A DNA stretch of 34,971 bases from positions 1-34,971 of the forward strand of contig JAHQVK010000072.1 of assembly GCA_019634385.1 (NCBI GenBank). The letters run 5' to 3'. Source of the stretch: Myxococcales bacterium. GTDB taxonomy: Bacteria > Myxococcota > Kuafuiibacteriia > Kuafuiibacteriales > Kuafuiibacteriaceae. Shown here piece after piece: positions 7,988 through 16,900 of this stretch. Within the stretch, counting starts at the first letter, position 1. Every line of letters starts with the position of its first letter. Under the pieces are notes generated by a model that was not told the DNA's origin, ran no database searches, and worked only from the letters and a program-made list of their open reading frames with translations. The translations under genes were made by a program, and so were the position numbers.

Positions 7988-9502
7988 ATGTTGGTTGAGA
8001 TAAATCGAAGCAGCGTGGCTCGTCTCCAATGGTGGTTACCTGCAACCATATGCCTGACCGCCTGTCTAGTTATTCAATGTTCAGGGGGGGCTAGCTCCGC
8101 CCGTCGAACAAGGGAGGAGGCGTTCGAAAGAGCGCGTCAAACCTTGGCATCGGCTCGTGAAAACGGGCCCAGAGAACGACGGCGGGGGCCCCAAGATCCG
8201 GAGGCACCGAAACTGGATGCTCTCGCGCAACAGGTTCGAGCACGGTCGGTTGCTATCGAACGGCCGGAACGACTCAAGAGTTTTTTCAGTAAGTTAGATC
8301 AGCTAGACGAACGGCTCACCGAGCTAGAGAAGCTGGATTTTGTCATTGCCGAGCTAGAGGGAATCATCCGGGAGGGCAAGGATCCGGATATCAACACGCT
8401 GCACAAACAGGAGCTGTGGCGCATGCGGGAGAATCTCGAAGAGGGTGCCGAAGCCCACACCGTTCGAGTCTTACATCTCGGTGATTCACACATCGCTGCG
8501 GACTACATCACCAGAACCGTTCGTTCTCGACTCCAAGCTCGCTTTGGTAGCGGGGGTCGTGGGTTTGTGGCTGCGGATCAAAAGGCGGTTTACGGGGGCC
8601 GACGCCTTACCAGAAAGGGTTGGCGCCGACACCGAGCCGTGGATTCTGCTTCAGGTGCTGACGAGGATGATGATCCAGCATTTGGAGTTTCCGGAGTAGT
8701 TATTGAATCAACCCGGGTACGGGCTGAAGCAGTCTACCAACTCGAGACCACTGACCGAGACGCGGTAGTCTATTTTCGAGCCCATCCTAACTCTCCCGAA
8801 CTCACTGCTTTTGCTGATGATGTCGACCTGGGCCGGCAAGCTACGGATACTGCGGATGAGGTCATCAGCACCTGGCGACTAAATGTGGATCTGCCGCCCC
8901 CTCCTCCGCAACAGTTGCTCATTCGATCGGAGGGCATAGGGGCCGAAATATTTGGGATCAGCTTTGAAACCCGGAGGGCAGGCTTACTATACGATGCCAT
9001 CGGCGCGGTAGGCGCAGATGCCAAAGTATGGTCGAGTGTTGATCAGGAGAGCTTCGCTGAACATGCACGGTCACTCGCACCGAGTCTAATTGTGCTGATG
9101 GTAGGTGGAAATGATGCGCTCGCAATTCGTCAGGGACGACGAAGCCGAGCTCAGGTTGCGGCCTCACTTCGGGCCACAATTCGCCGACTCCGCTCTGCAG
9201 TTCCGAAGGCTGACTGCCTTATTTTTGGTCCGATCGACGCCGCCGAAAAACTCCGCGACAATACTTACATCACAAAAACTTATATCCCGGAGGTTGTCGA
9301 AATCGAGCAAGACATAGCCCGTGAAGAAGGTTGTGCATTCTGGAATGCTTTTGCAGCTATGGGGGGCCGAGGGAGCTTTGGGCGATGGTTAGAAGCTGGT
9401 TTGATGAACACAGACTTGGTCCACCCGAGAAGTGGTGGGGGTGATCTCTTAGGCCACTTGTTTGCTCGAGCATTGGGACAAGCGTATCTTGAAGGCCCCT
9501 AA
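7988..9502 (+). CDS. SGNH/GDSL-family hydrolase lipoprotein
   Basis: The frame is open from 7649, but the part before 7988 lies antisense to the serine hydrolase and has no signal sequence. Starting at ATG 7988 gives 504 residues with a lipoprotein signal and lipobox LTAC (Cys26). Residues about 40-155 are charged and helical, probably coiled coil. The SGNH blocks are VLHLGDSHIAADY (nucleophile Ser167), GGNDAL (Asn375) and DLVHP (Asp476, His479). The insert between blocks I and III is long and partly beta-rich. Bacterial SGNH enzymes with GDSHIxAD include peptidoglycan O-acetylesterases such as the Ape1 type. The neighbouring penicillin-fold enzymes make a cell-wall role plausible, but that is inference. 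The gene is divergent from the serine hydrolase pair, with a short shared promoter region. No clear Shine-Dalgarno. Confidence 0.85.
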   Translation: MLVEINRSSVARLQWWLPATICLTACLVIQCSGGASSARRTREEAFERARQTLASARENGPRERRRGPQDPEAPKLDALAQQVRARSVAIERPERLKSFFSKLDQLDERLTELEKLDFVIAELEGIIREGKDPDINTLHKQELWRMRENLEEGAEAHTVRVLHLGDSHIAADYITRTVRSRLQARFGSGGRGFVAADQKAVYGGRRLTRKGWRRHRAVDSASGADEDDDPAFGVSGVVIESTRVRAEAVYQLETTDRDAVVYFRAHPNSPELTAFADDVDLGRQATDTADEVISTWRLNVDLPPPPPQQLLIRSEGIGAEIFGISFETRRAGLLYDAIGAVGADAKVWSSVDQESFAEHARSLAPSLIVLMVGGNDALAIRQGRRSRAQVAASLRATIRRLRSAVPKADCLIFGPIDAAEKLRDNTYITKTYIPEVVEIEQDIAREEGCAFWNAFAAMGGRGSFGRWLEAGLMNTDLVHPRSGGGDLLGHLFARALGQAYLEGP

Positions 9503-9677
9503 AGAAGAGCCACCAAGTAAGTTAACACCCACACCCAGAACTACAACCACACCCAGGGTTACAACGTGGGGCGTTCCTAGAATCCAGGCGGGCTCTATTG
9601 GCTCGGACCCCGCTATGGTTTGGGCGACTTTCCCTCCGGTGCCTCCCCCTTCCTTTCATCAGTGCCCTCTTCCTCAG

Positions 9678-9720
9678 CTAGGACGTGTCTTTACGATACA
9701 GCCTAGCAGCCAGCTGATTT
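9678..9720 (+). repeat. Relic of R1 left end abutting an R3 left end
   Basis: CTAG (9678-9681) is followed by the R1 terminus GACGTGTCTTTAC, then after a few bases a second CTAG (9703-9706) and CAGCCAGCTGATTT. The latter matches the R3 terminus CAGCCGGTTGATTT seen near 34748 and 34858. Only fragments remain, in the 266-bp gap between two convergent genes. A loosely repeated 18-bp unit lies nearby at about 9531-9566. Nothing else is recognisable in the gap. Confidence 0.5.
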
Positions 9721-9768
9721 GACCCAGTTGGTATAAGTTCGAAGTAGGCTTTTGTGGAACATTTCGAC

Positions 9769-10764
9769 TTACGTTGCCGCACCTAAATCATTGGAACCGA
9801 GCTGACCCACCTGCGGAATCCATTCTTCATCCTCACCAACCAAGGGCGGTACATATGATTGGCCATCCAGGCTTGTCCGCTTCCCGGGGTATACGAACGC
9901 CCTAAAAAGATACCGTGGAAAGTTGTCTTGTTCGAGCTCTGGATGAATATCTGGTGCTAACTCCTTGGCATGAACCTCAGGCAGGAGACTCCAGTGCAGG
10001 TTAGGTTTCATATGGTGTATTCCATGGAAACCATTGTTGAACGTAATCCAGTTTACGATACGACCGGTGAAATTCCGACTATGGTTCCAGGGACTATGGC
10101 GGTCACATCCATCGTGTTGAATATAGTTGATCCCCATAATTCCCCACGCGGCATATTGGTGCGGGATGACCACAAACAGGAGCATCTTCTGCCAATCAAC
10201 AACCAGCGCCACCAATACCATCATCAAATAAACGACGGACTCCTGCATAAGTTGCGAAAACCAAACTGGTTTTCTTGTGCGCATTACTTTCGCAAAGCGA
10301 ACATTAGCCATGAAGATACTCGGTCCCACTGACCAAGCAAATAAGAGCTGATTAAGCCAATTCCAGCGGTAGTTAACCTTACTTGTGCGCATGAGATCTT
10401 TTTGGGTTTGTGTATGCTGGTGATGACTTAAATTATGACCAGGCACAAAAGCACTGACTGGATGACCATAGGACATTGTTAACACTAACTGGATGAAGCG
10501 ATTTATTCTCTGGGAGAAAAACATCGGAACATGAATCGTATTATGAGTAATTACCGCACATAAAAAAGAGAACAGCGAGATAACCATGACCAACCCCGGT
10601 GTCATCCACCAGGACAATGGCAAGGTATACGCAAGCAATAGGAAGCCAAAATAGCAACTGATGGCAGCCAGACTTCTACGGTCCGCGGAGTATCTCAGTA
10701 GCACTGTTGTTACCCTCTCATAAGTCACCCTACGAGCCCCACCCTTGGAAGCGCCGCGTGGCAA
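9769..10764 (-). CDS. Membrane fatty-acid desaturase family protein
   Basis: 331 residues from a TTG start. GTG at 10728 is an alternative start with purine-rich upstream sequence. The histidine boxes of the membrane di-iron desaturase superfamily are present: HNTIH (74-78), HNLSHHQH (110-117) and HGIHH (247-251), with an extra HDGCDRH at 217-223. Hydrophobic segments lie at about 35-70, 90-100, 175-200 and 200-215. The expected reaction is O2-dependent desaturation or hydroxylation of a membrane lipid acyl chain or a related lipid, at the inner membrane. The gene starts 3 bp after the stop of the DUF4388 gene, so it is the last gene of the TPR block. Substrate and regiospecificity cannot be told. 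The ~40-residue C-terminal tail is polar. Confidence 0.87.
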   Translation of the reverse strand: MPRGASKGGARRVTYERVTTVLLRYSADRRSLAAISCYFGFLLLAYTLPLSWWMTPGLVMVISLFSFLCAVITHNTIHVPMFFSQRINRFIQLVLTMSYGHPVSAFVPGHNLSHHQHTQTQKDLMRTSKVNYRWNWLNQLLFAWSVGPSIFMANVRFAKVMRTRKPVWFSQLMQESVVYLMMVLVALVVDWQKMLLFVVIPHQYAAWGIMGINYIQHDGCDRHSPWNHSRNFTGRIVNWITFNNGFHGIHHMKPNLHWSLLPEVHAKELAPDIHPELEQDNFPRYLFRAFVYPGKRTSLDGQSYVPPLVGEDEEWIPQVGQLGSNDLGAAT

Positions 10765-10767
10765 CGG

Positions 10768-11877
10768 TCACCAAATCGGAGTCAACAAGTAGTAGCTGGA
10801 TCCGATCCGCCTGTACTCATACGGCTCAATGTATGGTCGGCTCAAGTCTTCTTGATCAACAAGGCCCGCCTCAACAAGATTTTCTAGCTGGGCGGGGTAA
10901 GCACCGCGCTGCAAGCGGTAGACCTCCAGTGCCCTATTCAAAACCCGGCGTTGGACCGTCTCTATCCGCCGGGACAATAGCCGTCTGTCGAGCACTAACA
11001 TGGGAGGGCCTCGGCGAACCGCCACTTCTCGTACGACCAAGCTAACCACCAACAGTACAAAGCCAGCGCACAACGCTATCCGGCCAATACAGGAGCCCAC
11101 CCGATGAGCCCGTCGCCACAAAGGAGACCGTAACGGTCCGTTCGCGCTGGGAACACAGACTCTGACATAGCCTTGGTCCACCAACTCCGCTATGATTCGA
11201 CAAGTCTCGAACTCACCAAGTCGAGACCTATCAATGACATCTTGGACAATGGTGCTCGAAGTCAAAAGTTGGATAATCCGTTGCTCCGCTTCGAGTTGAC
11301 CAAAACCTCCCTCTTGCTTGCTTGTGATGGGATATCGTTTTATAGACTCCACTTTCCATCCATATGATGGAACTTGTGCTCGGATAGATGGCCATTCATC
11401 AACCATCCGAATACCATTCATCACCACTGCTTCCGCGCTGATAGCCTCAACAACATCCGGCCACGACTCTACATCCATTGATTCAAATTGGTAGGTACCA
11501 CTGTGCCAATCAAATAACCCGTAGAGGGTCTCCATCATCTGCAGTCGAGCAAACTCAACAACGGTTGTTGTCGGCACCATCTCAAGATCAGTTAAAATGG
11601 TACCGATACGCTTCAAGGTTTTGGTTTGTTCATCTAAGGCCTCACGGAGCTGTTCACGACTAATAATTCCCGCGCGAACCAGACGGCTACCAAGAAGTTC
11701 CCTGGGCTTCGGATTAGCTTTCTCTGCGTAGCTAATGGCTCCCTCCGAGAAAAATACATGAACCACCTCACCGGCATTAGATAAGGCCAAGCACCCAGTT
11801 TTTGCTTGCTGACCGATAAGCTGCAGAATATCTGCAACCCCAAACTCCTGTATCTTGCCGCTCAGCGCTACCGCCAC
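10768..11877 (-). CDS. DUF4388-domain protein with membrane anchor and pseudopilin-like tail
   Basis: The frame extends to 12003, but GTG 11877 has an excellent GGGAGG 7 nt upstream and begins where homology begins, giving 369 residues. Residues 3-135 match DUF4388 (PatA N-terminal-like), including ALSGKIQEFGVADILQLIG and GCLALSNAGEVVHVFFSEG. A mixed helical region follows, with a winged-helix-like stretch at about 195-240. A single membrane helix lies at 264-282. The last ~60 residues (ALEVYRLQRGAYPAQLENLV ... YYLLTP) resemble the C-terminal part of type II secretion pseudopilins of the GspG sort. The architecture suggests a cytoplasmic DUF4388 head and an exported tail. DUF4388 is common in gliding and predatory deltaproteobacterial relatives; its biochemical role is unknown. 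The gene overlaps the upstream TPR gene by 10 bp, indicating coupled translation. Confidence 0.82.
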   Translation of the reverse strand: MAVALSGKIQEFGVADILQLIGQQAKTGCLALSNAGEVVHVFFSEGAISYAEKANPKPRELLGSRLVRAGIISREQLREALDEQTKTLKRIGTILTDLEMVPTTTVVEFARLQMMETLYGLFDWHSGTYQFESMDVESWPDVVEAISAEAVVMNGIRMVDEWPSIRAQVPSYGWKVESIKRYPITSKQEGGFGQLEAEQRIIQLLTSSTIVQDVIDRSRLGEFETCRIIAELVDQGYVRVCVPSANGPLRSPLWRRAHRVGSCIGRIALCAGFVLLVVSLVVREVAVRRGPPMLVLDRRLLSRRIETVQRRVLNRALEVYRLQRGAYPAQLENLVEAGLVDQEDLSRPYIEPYEYRRIGSSYYLLTPIW

Positions 11878-13895
11878 CGTGCAGCCTCCCGCCGAAGCGA
11901 GTATGCGGACATCAATCCTCCAATTCCCAAAATACCCACAACCAATAACCGATACAATTCTCCCCCATCTGGTAGATACCAAGTGTGATAGGTCCCAATC
12001 CATCGAGCCGCGGTTGGTACACTCAACAAGCCACAGAAACTCACTAGTACCAAAAATCCCAATAGTATTTGATTAGCCCGAAACAGCTCTGCGCCTCCAG
12101 GTACAAATGCCGCCAGCCGATTCATCAACGTCACCCTCCGTTGGTAATTTTGCACCTGCAATTCCTTTGCTCCCCGTGTTATCGGCGAAATAGCTTTGGC
12201 ACTAGCAAAGATCGATTGGCACTGCGAGCATTGCAGCGGCTCACCGGGGCATATCAGTGTAGGCTCTCCACACTTAGTGCAGGACGCACTACGATGGCGG
12301 CTTAAAAATCCCAACATTCCGATGGCTAGTGCCACGCATCCCCAGGCAGGTATAAACCAAACTGAGCTCCGAACACCGGTGACCACCAACCACAATGGTA
12401 GCAACATCTTAGAACTTGCTGGTTCGTTGATAAGCTCTCTCCAAAGAACACCATAATGGGGTTTCACCAATCGCAGCTGCTCCTCAACCGGTTTGTTCCC
12501 CGATACATCAAATCGCTTATCCCAGAAGGATTGAACTTTCTGTGCTCTGCGCATCAGCGCTTGAGATTGTTCGAGTTTCCCTCGGTTTTGATACATCAGC
12601 GCTAGGTTAAAAAGTACCTCAGGGCATGGTTCCCAGGACACCACTCGGCGGAGCATGGCTTCAGCAATATCTACATCACCCAAGCGATACTTCAGCACCG
12701 CAATATTGTTTATTGGATAAGAGCTCTCAGAAAACACTCGCGCCGCTGCTTCGAAGTAATGCAATGCCTGCTCATAGCCCGTGCTACGTGCCGCGCGATG
12801 GCCGAGTATAAGTTGGGCCACACCATCTTCTGGATAGGTTGTCACCCGTTGCTGAAGCGTGACTTGCGAGCCACGAGTCAGCGCCTCCTCGAGAACAACC
12901 GACAGATGATCTACCCGTGAACCGGCGAACGCGAGTATCGAGCCCAAAAGTGATATCGCGATCGGGCTGAGAGAAAAGAAGACAACCCCGGCACCACTCA
13001 GAATGCGCTCGCAAGGCCGCTGATACGCTAATGTTAGCGTCAAACCCAGCATAACACTCGCCGGCCATCCAATAGGCACCAGTAAGGGCAGGCTGACTAA
13101 CAACCCTAAACCGACCATTAACTTATGAGTTCCGAGAAACGGCGGCAGATATTTAGCTAGGTCAGAACTCATATACCTGCCGTAGCGCATCAACAAAATT
13201 ATTGCGAAAATGGTCCATGCACTACTGAGACCTAATAACAAGATAACTACCGTCAGTTGCACGAAATATACTTGGTTGCGAAAACTTCGTCCAAAAGCTG
13301 TTATGCCATGCCAACAGGCTTGAGCAATTTGCCGAATCTGCGCAGGGTGATACCAAATCAGAAGTTTGATGTACAACGAGTGCAGGCCGAGTACATCAGG
13401 GGAAAGGCGCACCGCCTGCTGAGCCAAACGAACCGCTTGCACCAAATCTCTTTGCTGTTCCGCTTTCTTAGCTTCGTACATCAAGTAAATTGAAGCTTGG
13501 ATCGCGTTTGGTGCACCCAGTTCATCTCTTGCTTGTTCAACAAGTGACAGAGCTAACTCCGCCTGCGCAACATCTCCGGTTCGGCGGAAATGAGATAACA
13601 TTTCCAGGTGGGCTCTCAGTCGAACCTCCGATGCTGCAACAGACACATCCGGCTTCGGCAATATCACCGGTCGAAATCGACTAAAAGCCATCGCTCTATT
13701 GGCAGTAGCTCGCCTAACGGCCCTTTTACCGGCTCTTCTCTGCTCAAGACCGCCCGAGATAACAACTCGACCAATGTGCCCCTGCGTCGCGGTTTTCGAC
13801 CACACGAGCTTCGTCGTCTCCGCCTCTAACCCTTCTGGGACAGCGAAGGTCAGTGCCAACCCAACCAGTGCGTACCACCCCGCCACAATCTCCAC
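11868..13895 (-). CDS. Multi-pass membrane TPR protein with a zinc ribbon
   Basis: 675 residues. The start is GTG 13895, just after AAAGGA; GTG 13886 is also possible. Residues 1-25 look like a signal peptide (EGLEA|ET). TPR-like helices lie at 88-190. Hydrophobic segments follow at about 210-237, 258-290 and 302-325. A second TPR group spans 350-455 (GYEQALHYFEAAARVF; LFNLALMYQNRGKLEQSQAL). Membrane segments at about 498-530 flank a zinc ribbon with CTKC (539-542) and CSQC (556-559). Two more membrane helices lie at about 608-630 and 648-664. The stop lies inside the following DUF4388 gene, and the giant TPR gene ends 26 bp upstream, so one transcript is likely. No named family was recognised. 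It may be an inner-membrane partner of the giant TPR protein; that is inference. Confidence 0.75.
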   Translation of the reverse strand: MEIVAGWYALVGLALTFAVPEGLEAETTKLVWSKTATQGHIGRVVISGGLEQRRAGKRAVRRATANRAMAFSRFRPVILPKPDVSVAASEVRLRAHLEMLSHFRRTGDVAQAELALSLVEQARDELGAPNAIQASIYLMYEAKKAEQQRDLVQAVRLAQQAVRLSPDVLGLHSLYIKLLIWYHPAQIRQIAQACWHGITAFGRSFRNQVYFVQLTVVILLLGLSSAWTIFAIILLMRYGRYMSSDLAKYLPPFLGTHKLMVGLGLLVSLPLLVPIGWPASVMLGLTLTLAYQRPCERILSGAGVVFFSLSPIAISLLGSILAFAGSRVDHLSVVLEEALTRGSQVTLQQRVTTYPEDGVAQLILGHRAARSTGYEQALHYFEAAARVFSESSYPINNIAVLKYRLGDVDIAEAMLRRVVSWEPCPEVLFNLALMYQNRGKLEQSQALMRRAQKVQSFWDKRFDVSGNKPVEEQLRLVKPHYGVLWRELINEPASSKMLLPLWLVVTGVRSSVWFIPAWGCVALAIGMLGFLSRHRSASCTKCGEPTLICPGEPLQCSQCQSIFASAKAISPITRGAKELQVQNYQRRVTLMNRLAAFVPGGAELFRANQILLGFLVLVSFCGLLSVPTAARWIGTYHTWYLPDGGELYRLLVVGILGIGGLMSAYSLRREAARWR
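11885..11890 (-). promoter_or_regulatory. Ribosome binding site deciding the GTG start of the DUF4388 gene
   Basis: GGGAGG on the minus strand, 7 nt before GTG 11877 and inside the 3' end of the upstream gene. It argues against the longer 411-residue reading. Confidence 0.7.
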
Positions 13896-13921
13896 CGTCC
13901 TTTGCTCTTATCGGTCAATCA

Positions 13922-16900
13922 TCAGATCAAAGAAGATCGTCTATCTGCTCTTGGAAAATCTTGCGGTTTATTTTTGTCCAACTGGGTACATCCCCCCTCA
14001 TTTCCCGACTCTGCGCCATTGACGAGTACTGCACCAATCTCATGTCCTTTAAGTAACTCCGTATTCTCAAAGTGCATCAATGGTTCAGATGGGTCTGCAT
14101 TTAATGCCAATTCGGGTGAAAGTACCAAATTCACGAACTCACTGGCCAACGGTTGAGCTCTGACAAATGCCAACCGCTCTTCCAGTGTCGAAAGCTGACA
14201 CCCAACATAGGAGCAACCCAGTTCACGATGCAGACCTTTAATTGCTGCTCCAAGACTGCCGCAAGACATCAAGCCAACCCGTTCCGGTGAGTACTTTTGA
14301 GATGATGAAGCCATCACCTGTAGTCGGGCCAAATGAAAACATATCTCCTCGATACTTCCTACTTGGACTAAACCTAACCCCAACACCAGTTCTTGGTCAT
14401 CTGTTAGCCAAGCCCGCGTACCGCCTAAAACATCTACGAATGCCCTCGACCAATCCAAAACCAAGTCCTCATACTCGAACAGAAGGCCTAGATTCGACCG
14501 AATCCACGCCACTTTGGCGATGTGGTCTGCGGGAATCAATCGGTTGTAGGCCCATGGATAGCGTTGGACCACCAAACGCTCTCCCGAGGTCTCAGTGACA
14601 AGACGATGAATATGTGCGGTATTGATAGCAATTGATAACGCCTGACCAGTTTCATACCACCTGATCACCATCCGGGCTCCGGCACCTGAGGGACTTGTCT
14701 CACCGAGTTTCTCTAGACTCCGCAATGCTTCCATGTTCGAAGCATCGTCATCGATCAGCTTGCGGCAGGCATCTTCTATAGTTTTGGTCTCCGCAAGACC
14801 TATTTCCCCCCGAGCTACTCTTGTGAGTAGGCCTCGATGATGTGGTTGCCATACTAACAAACGCTCAAGAAGCGTGCGTTCCGCGGAAACATCAGTACAT
14901 AGCCCATCTACGAGCAAAGATATTGGTGCATCGTTGAACACTTCAACGAAACCACTGTCTCGCGCATCGGGAATCAATATGTCTGCGACTAATGCCCAGG
15001 CTTCTTCATCAAACGCCGCTCGAGCGGTTTCCCAACGGACATTATCGGGGACACCAAGCAAATACTCCACGCCCAAGCGTCGGACCCAAGTTAGTAAGTT
15101 TCGGCCATTTCCTTCAGAAATCCTAGCAGCAACTAAGGTCTCATCCAACTCAGGAACCGCTTCTATCGCAAAAGCCTTTTGTTCTATTTGATCTAAACGC
15201 ACACCAAGTTTGGCTGCTTTAATAAGATGCCGAACCTCGCCATCTTTATCAAAACACTCTTCCAAAGCTTTTGACAAGGTGCCGACATCCGCTCCTGCTG
15301 CCTCCAGAATCGGAACTCGCTCACATACATCGGTAGGTGCTAAGAAGCTCAGTGCTTCATCAAATTTCCCTTCAACGTATGCCAAACGAGAGCGTAGACG
15401 CCGATAACGGCTTTCCATATCTGGCTCTAGAACTTCATCCAGTTTCATAAGCCATTTATCCAAAACCGCGTGTGCCTCCGAGTAACTTTGGCGATCTATT
15501 AGACACTCGGCTAACATTTCCATGACTAAACGATTACCAGGATCACGAGCGAGGGCCTGGTTCAACCAGTCAATGGTGGTACCGATACTTGACGACCAAT
15601 CCGCGGCTGCCAGCTCAAACCGTGGAGCCACCCACACACCACCCTGGAGGGCTTCCAAGCGGGTAATTAATTCCACTCCCCGTCGCTCATCTTTTGTTTC
15701 CATCACCGCCTCAAGAGCCACACTCATTGCCGGCGGCCAAAGTGGGTCAGCGTCCACCGCCCGCTCGATCGCCAGTTGACGGTCGCCGTCAGCGGCGGGT
15801 GCATCTACTCTTAAATAGGTTTCGGCTATGCGGAGCCAAGCTTTTGCTCGTTTACGAGGATCCAAAGTCTGCGCTGCTTCTTCGGACTCAAACACTATCA
15901 GTGACTTCCACCGACCAGAGCGCTCCATATCAACCCTCGTGGACTGGGCCTCTTCCGCAGGAGTCGATATATATAGCTCCGGCAGTTTCAAACTGCGAGC
16001 CTCCAACATCTCTTGCAGACCGTCCAGAGGGACCCGTTCATGGGCTGCAGCTAGGTGTTCGAGCACCGTTTGTTCTTCAAAACCAGCGTCTAGAGCAGCC
16101 TCCCAAGCGCCCACAGTGTGCTCATGACGAGCCAGCTCAAGCAACCAGCACGCCTGAGATAACCCACTGGTCAAGCCACTCATAGCTTTTGCATGCTGAA
16201 CAGAACCCACGCTATCGCCCAGCTCATCCAGCAGTTCCGCAGCCATCCAACTGAGTCCACCATCAGTAGGCACATGACGTAGAGCTAGCTTGACCGTGGC
16301 CAATGCCGACCTACGTTCCTCTAGGTACCGCCAGCGAATATTCGCCGCTCGGGCCAGGGCAGCCGCTGCCTCCGCCCCATCAACGGTTGAGGCCAATCGC
16401 ACCCATCCACTCGCAGCCCGTTCCGGTTGTTCGTTCTCAAAAGCCCAACGATGAATATGTTCAGCCCACGCCCGGAGATCAACCGGCGTGTTCGGTTCTA
16501 CGGACGCCTCAAGAGTGTCTAGAGCCTTAGCCCACGCAAACTGCTCAGCATGAATCCGCGCTGCTCGAACCAATGTCCGACGACGCACTCTTTCGCTTTT
16601 AGCCCGAACAGCCATCGTATCCAAGGTCGCAAGCAGATTGTCGGTTTGCCCCAAACCCTCGTATAATTGTTCGAGGACTTCCAATATCTCGAAGGCACTC
16701 CCATCCCGGCTTGAAATTCCCTCTAAGTATTCTAGACCCTGCTCCAACCAACCCAAGCGCAAAGCCAAGCGCCCTAACCAGAGTTTTGTCTTGGTCTCGT
16801 CATTCGTATCCAAAGTCTCTGACAAGACCTTCCTTTGGAGCAAAGCATAAAGATCTTCCCAGCGCTCATTCGCCTCCAGGGCATGAAAAACGCTGCTCGC

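Noticed and set aside
9510..9660. Val/Leu/Gly-rich minus-strand stretch that looks like a membrane helix
   Set aside because: No start codon in a suitable place, antisense end of the lipoprotein gene, and caused by a loosely repeated 18-bp unit.
11878..12003. Longer DUF4388 reading from ATG 12003
   Set aside because: It overlaps the upstream TPR gene by 136 bp and ignores the GGGAGG placed 7 nt before GTG 11877.
15694..16185. 163-codon plus-strand frame, and similar ones such as 21142-21555
   Set aside because: Antisense shadows of the giant TPR gene; composition follows its codon pattern.
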